The notes under the pieces: model-generated
What the model was told of the DNA's origin: nothing
Databases searched by the model: none
What the model saw: the letters and a program-made list of their open reading frames with translations, nothing else
Made by a program: the position numbers and the translations under genes
Part shown: positions 60,001 to 64,000 of the stretch, one piece after another
Layout of the letters: every line of letters starts with the position of its first letter
How positions within the stretch are numbered: the first letter of the stretch is position 1
Origin: Glandiceps talaboti
Taxonomy: Eukaryota > Hemichordata > Enteropneusta > Spengelidae
Reading direction: 5' to 3'
Length of the DNA stretch: 64,000 bases
Assembly (NCBI RefSeq): GCF_964340395.1
Contig: NC_135555.1
Span: forward strand, 26,111,725-26,175,724

Positions 60001-63000
60001 AATTGAAGAGAGTCTAGATGCACTGAATGGTTCTAAATGGTTCTCATCGATTGATCTACAAAGTGGGTATTGGCAAATTGGTGTTTCAGAAAGGGATATA
60101 CCTAAAACGGCTTTTGTCACACCATTGGGTTTCTACGAGTGTAATCGTATGCCTTTTGGCCTTACAAATGCTCCGAGTACTTTTCAACGGTTGATGGAAA
60201 AATGTATGGGTGATCATAATTTAAAAGTGTGTCTGGTTTACTTAGATGATATCATAATCTTTTCTTCAACATTTGAAGAACACCTTGAAAGATTGGAAGC
60301 TGTGCTGACTCGACTGGACGAGTATGGGTTAAAGGTCAAGTTATCCAAGTGCCAGTTTTTCCAGCGTGAAGTTAAATATCTTGGTCACGTAGTATCGGAA
60401 AATGGAATACAGACAGACCCAGAGAAATTGTCGGCACTGAAGACATGGCCAACTCCAAAGAATGCCAAACAGCTGAAGTCGTTCCTGGGGTTTGCTGGAT
60501 ATTACAGGCGGTTTGTGAAGGGATTCTCCCAGATAGCTGCTCCACTTCATGCACTGGTTGGTGGAAATCCGAGGAAAAGAAAAGACAAGAAGAAATATCA
60601 GCCCGTCCCAGAGTATAAATGGACAGTTGAATGTCAGCAGGCTTTTGATGTACTGATTGATAAACTGACGTCACCACCGATCTTGGGGTTTGCCGACTAT
60701 AATATTCCCTTCGAATTGCATACTGATGCTAGTCACAGTGGTTTGGGAGCCGCCCTATATCAAGATCAACAAGGTGTCAAGAGAGTGATAGCATACGCCA
60801 GTAGAAGTCTGTCGAAAGCAGAGAAGAATTATCCAGCTCATAAATTAGAGTTTCTTGCTCTTAAGTGGGCCGTAACTGACAAGTTTCACGACTATCTATA
60901 TGGTAATGTATTCAAGGTGGTCACGGATAACAACCCGCTCACCTATGTGACAACATCAGCTAAATTGGATGCCACTGGACATAGATGGTTAGCAGCATTG
61001 TCCACGTATAATTTTACCCTGGAGTATAGATCTGGAAGGAAGAATGGTGACGCTGATGGATTATCTCGTCGTCCTCATGAACCAAGTGATGTTGAAGGGT
61101 GTACCCAGATCTCATCAGATAGTGTAAAGGCAATATGTCAGGCTGTAGATGCGGCACTACCATTGGTAGAAACTGTAGGTGCCAGCCCTGACGTAGTTCC
61201 AAAATTGCTGGAGGAACCTTTATTGGTATCTGGGACCAGATCTCTACCCACAGTGACTGCAGACGAATGGAGAGAACTTCAACAAAAGGACAAAAACATA
61301 AAGAGAATAATCTGGTATATGGACAACAAGAAGCGTCCTCGTCCAATAGATAGGAAAACAGAAATGGCTGAAGTCCAACTCATGCTAAAGGAAATCGACA
61401 GATTATGTTACAAGAATGGTGTAGTATATAGAAAGCGAATGGACTCGAGTGGTAAGAAGCAGTATCAGCTTGTATTACCCAGACAGTATAGAGACATGGC
61501 AATGAAGGGACTTCATGATGATGTTGGTCACCTTGGAAAGGAGAGATGTGTAGATTTGCTGAGGTCACGATTCTATTGGCCCCACATGGCAAATGATATG
61601 GATGAGAAGATTAGAAGTTGCCCTAGGTGTATCCTGAGGAAGGCGCCAACAAGTCAAAGTATCGCTCCACTGGTAAATGTCAACACTACACAACCAATGG
61701 AATTAGTGTGCATGGACTACTTGACATTGGAGGAGTCAAAGGGTGGAATAAGTAATATATTGGTGATCTCCGACCATTTCACCAGGTACACAGTTGCCAT
61801 ACCTACAAGAAATCAGACCGCAAAATTGACAGCCAAAATACTGTGGGAAAACTTTATTGTTCATTACGGATTTCCCGGAAGGTTGCATTCCGACCAAGGG
61901 AGGAACTTCGAAAGTGGAGTAATAAGTGCATTATGTAAGATTGGTGGAATGGAGAAATCGAGGACAACGCCGTATCATCCACAGGGAAATGGGCAAGTGG
62001 AGCGCTTCAATAGGACATTGCTTGGAATGCTGGGAACTATGGGAGAAGAACAAAAGAAAGACTGGAAGACATATGTAGCTCCTCTTGTGCATGCATATAA
62101 CTGTACGAAACATGACAGTACTGGGTTCTCACCATACTTCCTGATGTTTGGTAGACACCCTAAGCTGCCGATAGATATCTACCTTGGTGTGGAGCCGGAG
62201 GAATCAAAACATAGGAGTCATCACGAATATGCTTGTGCTTTGCGGGAACGACTTAGATATGCGTATGGATTGGCATCAACAGAAGCAAGAAAACATGCAG
62301 ATAAGAACAAAGGAAGATATGACAGAAGGACTCACGAATCGATGTTAGCACCAGGAGACCGAGTATTAGTAAGAAATGTTAAATTACGGGGCAAGCACAA
62401 ATTGGCAAATCTTTGGGAAGCTCTACCCTACCAAGTAATTCGACGAACAAATGCCGAATTGCCTGTGTATATTGTTCAGAGAGAAGATGGTAGAGGGCCT
62501 GAACGAATCCTTCATCGCAACTTACTCTTACCATGTACTGTCTTACCATGTCCAGCCATGGTCAAGAAAGGAAAACAAGTTCCAACTCGTAGAACTAGAC
62601 GTAGTTTGCAAAAAGAAATAGTTAAATCATCAGACAGTGTTAGTAGTACATCAGAAGATGACCAGTGTAATTTTGTGGTAAATGTTGTACCTTCTAGAAC
62701 CAAAACTACTGGTATTCCAAGTGGTAGAGATCCACCTACAAATGGTGAAATGGCTGAAATAAAGAGTGATTTAACAGAGTTACGTATCTTAGGCTCATCA
62801 AATGAATCTGATCAAACTTATCAACCTTCCTATATAGAACAACCTACAAGTCCACGCAATGATAGTGCTGACCAGTATCCAGTTGGTACCCCAGAAGCTA
62901 GTAACGATATTGATTCTGAGGTAGAGTCACTGGTGGAAACTGAACCTCAACTTAGGCGATCACAGCGAATCAGAAGGCCTCCAAATCGTTTGACATATTC

Positions 63001-63124
63001 ACAACAAGTATCTAAACCTGCATGGATTGTCAAAGCTGACTTTTTAACATCTTTAAGAGAACAATTTTCAGATCAGACTCCAACCTTGTGTAATGCAATC
63101 ATTGATATTGTCACCAAGGGTTAA
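57032..63124 (+). CDS. Single-frame Gag-Pol polyprotein with N-terminal CstF-64-like RRM
   Basis: 2,030 residues, start ATG in good context (CAAAATGG). RRM at ~13-90 (RNP2-like ILIDNI 16-21, RNP1 KGYGCCEY 55-62). Low-complexity linker ~95-235. Capsid-like Gag domain ~245-415 resembling the PNMA-type Gag fold. Short coiled coil ~448-470. CCHC knuckle C520-C523-H528-C533. Protease DTGS 593-596. Beta-rich spacer ~730-822. RT with DYRKLN 973-978, D1008 and YLDD 1070-1073. RNase H D1232, E1273, D1299, D1342. Integrase HHCC H1495, H1500, C1530, C1533 and core D1562, D1621, E1657 (spacing D58D35E). C-terminal RRSQRIRRPP 1975-1984. All catalytic residues are present with no stop or frameshift. It makes cDNA from the element RNA and inserts it. 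Gag and Pol share one frame, so Gag excess must come from processing or another route. No envelope gene follows. Confidence 0.95.
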   Translation: MASVINISKKNIRNTILIDNISKDITKDHMFDILSQVGDIVNFVFPYDSVTSTHKGYGCCEYRDVATMRSAIDMLHNREFAGRRLSVTMIPTALYSQFDSETDTASECSTVDEKETYIVKDETTDSPSITKHIDTAIDRGNSYSRGDLAKMAEVLERAGHRVKWQDECESEILERTSHRVQSPDEYGSNVSRQHQPTSLHRSYHSESSPVSYSTKHTTTHSSSHHAYDETSNYPSLTLPANFLQPPRIVTFSGDPKSRGDATFESWQYEVECLLMDGTHRREILTPAVRKSIRGEASQVIMHMGIDATIEQMVRKLEGIYGVVETGATLLQRFYNSKQNDGETVAGYGCRLEVAINKARERGSISATMVDEALRTVFWRGLKDDRVKNIARHRYETVTTFDALLRVVRNAEQEVAESFHSVGNVSKPRQQSSYARQATTNDRDRQKESDRVRELESTVKNLTERLRNVEMSSNSDIGRGRPRERMQNVFRSQRPENSAERGRNQTYGQRRRQYTSEPIRCYNCGQEGHIARVCRTPVQRIPGQSSSRATNHMVSTDSKPVLLGSNRQLMERIVGRANEEKACVNGVTCTSLVDTGSQVTTISHSFHKKYLSKYAVEPLDNLQVEGANGLAVPYLGYIEVQISFPEDVFGSEETFDVLALVVPDSNYNARVPLTVGTNLIVQCKEYCQRLFGSCFYRDKTQSQIWQTAYRRIGQRDLYCNSKDGKLGEVKTSLKHPIRIEPGMSKIIKGRVKSGPKGDCYVAVVEPAGMTSLSGNVIVSPVAVTLKCKGKKTFVPVHVHNISSKTIVVGPGVVVGEINAVTWVGSPSNYAVISNRQSVLIGEPELEPHRISGMYQASSMSADLKSEIQFDLSKAPLNHTQHEQAQSLLMKMCPVFAKHDSDLGYTSAIEHTIPLIDEKPVKERSRRIPPARYNELRKLLQSMVDTGVIRESYSPWAAPIVLVEKKDGSTRLCIDYRKLNAKTVRDSYALPRIEESLDALNGSKWFSSIDLQSGYWQIGVSERDIPKTAFVTPLGFYECNRMPFGLTNAPSTFQRLMEKCMGDHNLKVCLVYLDDIIIFSSTFEEHLERLEAVLTRLDEYGLKVKLSKCQFFQREVKYLGHVVSENGIQTDPEKLSALKTWPTPKNAKQLKSFLGFAGYYRRFVKGFSQIAAPLHALVGGNPRKRKDKKKYQPVPEYKWTVECQQAFDVLIDKLTSPPILGFADYNIPFELHTDASHSGLGAALYQDQQGVKRVIAYASRSLSKAEKNYPAHKLEFLALKWAVTDKFHDYLYGNVFKVVTDNNPLTYVTTSAKLDATGHRWLAALSTYNFTLEYRSGRKNGDADGLSRRPHEPSDVEGCTQISSDSVKAICQAVDAALPLVETVGASPDVVPKLLEEPLLVSGTRSLPTVTADEWRELQQKDKNIKRIIWYMDNKKRPRPIDRKTEMAEVQLMLKEIDRLCYKNGVVYRKRMDSSGKKQYQLVLPRQYRDMAMKGLHDDVGHLGKERCVDLLRSRFYWPHMANDMDEKIRSCPRCILRKAPTSQSIAPLVNVNTTQPMELVCMDYLTLEESKGGISNILVISDHFTRYTVAIPTRNQTAKLTAKILWENFIVHYGFPGRLHSDQGRNFESGVISALCKIGGMEKSRTTPYHPQGNGQVERFNRTLLGMLGTMGEEQKKDWKTYVAPLVHAYNCTKHDSTGFSPYFLMFGRHPKLPIDIYLGVEPEESKHRSHHEYACALRERLRYAYGLASTEARKHADKNKGRYDRRTHESMLAPGDRVLVRNVKLRGKHKLANLWEALPYQVIRRTNAELPVYIVQREDGRGPERILHRNLLLPCTVLPCPAMVKKGKQVPTRRTRRSLQKEIVKSSDSVSSTSEDDQCNFVVNVVPSRTKTTGIPSGRDPPTNGEMAEIKSDLTELRILGSSNESDQTYQPSYIEQPTSPRNDSADQYPVGTPEASNDIDSEVESLVETEPQLRRSQRIRRPPNRLTYSQQVSKPAWIVKADFLTSLREQFSDQTPTLCNAIIDIVTKG

Positions 63125-63194
63125 AACTGTAACTCGACGTGTTCTGTCCTCGTCTACTAGTCATTTCTGTCTTGAATGTCGAGACGACATTTCC

Positions 63195-63208
63195 AAAGTG
63201 GGGGAGTG
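63195..63208 (+). other. Polypurine tract
   Basis: AAAGTGGGGGAGTG sits immediately before the 3' LTR and would prime plus-strand DNA synthesis. It is nearly all purine with two T interruptions. Confidence 0.75.
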
Positions 63209-64000
63209 TGTAGCCGAGGTATATATGGCGCCCTCACTTTGTCCTTATTTCGTACCTTTGTTTTTCCTACTAGTTTTAATTATGTATGCATTTCTTTTGA
63301 TTGATGTCCACCTATGCTTTGCTACATAGCCACCTGTTAGATTTAGACATCTTATGAATACTTAGTTCTATGTTTGATTTGTGTCTTCGTGTCACTGTAC
63401 AACAGTCCTCAGAGCAGTACACAAGTGTCTCTGTTGCAGTCAAACTAGTTATCCACGTTGCCTTTGTATTGGGATGGTCAACGGAGTTTGGTCCAAGAAG
63501 TCCCGGAGCTCCGCCAATAGATGTACAGGGTGTTCTCGTGTACCCGAAGTTACTTACAGTGCGGGCTAACAAACCTTGGAAATATAACTATTTCCAGAAT
63601 TAGTGGTATATTGGCTGTGTTTATGGTTATTGCAGTGGTGTCTGTCGTCGCCGTGCATACGGAGAGGAAACGTCCAGAAAACTGTAAACGTGAGTGTTCC
63701 TGCATTCTGACTACTCTGAAGCATTAAAGTGTCGTACGTGTTGCTGTAGAAGTGTATTATACTGCAGAACTGAATTCGAAAGTGTCGTACGTTGTTGCTG
63801 TAGAAGTGTATTATACTGCAGAACTGAAAGTGTCGTACGTGTTGCTGTAGAAGTGTATTATACTGCAGAACTGAAAGTGTCGTGCGTTGTTGCTGTAGAA
63901 GTGTAATTATACTGCAGAACTGAGAAGAGGCAGAGCTGTATCCAGGAGACTGTCTTATTAGGCAATTCTGTGTTGTGTGTACGTACGCGTGTCGCCGTCG
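63209..64000 (+). repeat. 3' LTR, first 792 bp (cut by window end)
   Basis: It matches 54825-55616 at an offset of 8384 with no difference I could find by reading. It includes the U3 repeats at 63726-63922. The TATA box and the rest of the LTR would lie just beyond the window. Confidence 0.93.

Larger units (their letters stand above)
54825..64000 (+). mobile_element. Full-length Ty3/mdg4 (gypsy) LTR retrotransposon, 3' LTR cut by window end
   Basis: Order: 5' LTR 54825-56563, tRNA-Lys primer site 56568-56585, leader, a single Gag-Pol frame 57032-63124, polypurine tract 63195-63208, and 3' LTR from 63209. The Pol order PR-RT-RNaseH-IN identifies Ty3/mdg4 rather than Ty1/copia. The visible 792 bp of 3' LTR match the 5' LTR with no difference I could find. 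With an intact frame, this implies a very recent insertion, probably an active or recently active copy. There is no envelope-like frame. If the 3' LTR is full length, the element ends near 64947, giving about 10.1 kb. Confidence 0.95.

Noticed and set aside
1-64000. Hammerhead ribozymes in the satellites or Penelope-like pieces
   Set aside because: I looked for CTGATGA followed by GAAA in a fitting arrangement on both strands and found none convincing.

Overview
This window is eukaryotic nuclear DNA, probably from a marine invertebrate. A mollusc or similar lophotrochozoan is my best guess. It is AT-rich, has spliced-gene signals (TATA box, GT/AG sites, AATAAA signals), a secreted C1q-domain protein of the kind greatly expanded in bivalves, Penelope-like elements and a young Ty3/mdg4 (gypsy) LTR retrotransposon. 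Nothing looks bacterial. Ordinary genes occupy little of it. Most of the DNA is tandem repeats and transposable elements.

Layout. 1-5347 is intergenic DNA with a 44-bp minisatellite (1698-3058), a dispersed repeat carrying a ~37-bp minisatellite (3845-4548) and a TTGG microsatellite. 5348-8135 is a probable two-exon C1q gene: TATA box, short leader exon, 2-kb intron holding a 48-bp minisatellite, then one coding exon (CDS 7467-7937) and poly(A) signals. 8885-15239 is a graveyard of Penelope-like elements (RT and GIY-YIG pieces). It is split by a 2.66-kb DNA transposon with matching terminal inverted repeats and a TTA target duplication (10385-13041), which itself contains a small inverted-repeat element.

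15262-51116 is one continuous 35.9-kb satellite of about 500 copies of a 72-bp unit. It starts ~23 bp after the decayed Penelope endonuclease reading frame. It is built by nested duplications at several scales, the largest a tandem pair of ~8.54-kb blocks. Its long open frames follow from 72 being a multiple of three and are not convincing genes. After it come a ~525-bp imperfect palindrome, three 40-bp repeats, one candidate minus-strand exon and a 26-bp minisatellite (53942-54824).

54825 to the window end is a nearly complete Ty3/mdg4 retrotransposon inserted at the 26-bp minisatellite. It has a 1,739-bp 5' LTR, a tRNA-Lys-type primer site, one uninterrupted 2,030-codon Gag-Pol frame with every catalytic motif intact, a polypurine tract, and the first 792 bp of a 3' LTR that reads identically to the 5' LTR. 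Two features stand out: an RRM domain resembling that of polyadenylation factor CstF-64 (CSTF2) at the start of Gag, and three kinds of internal repeat in the LTR, one carrying YY1-like motifs. All protein assignments are by eye from motifs; no database search was possible.
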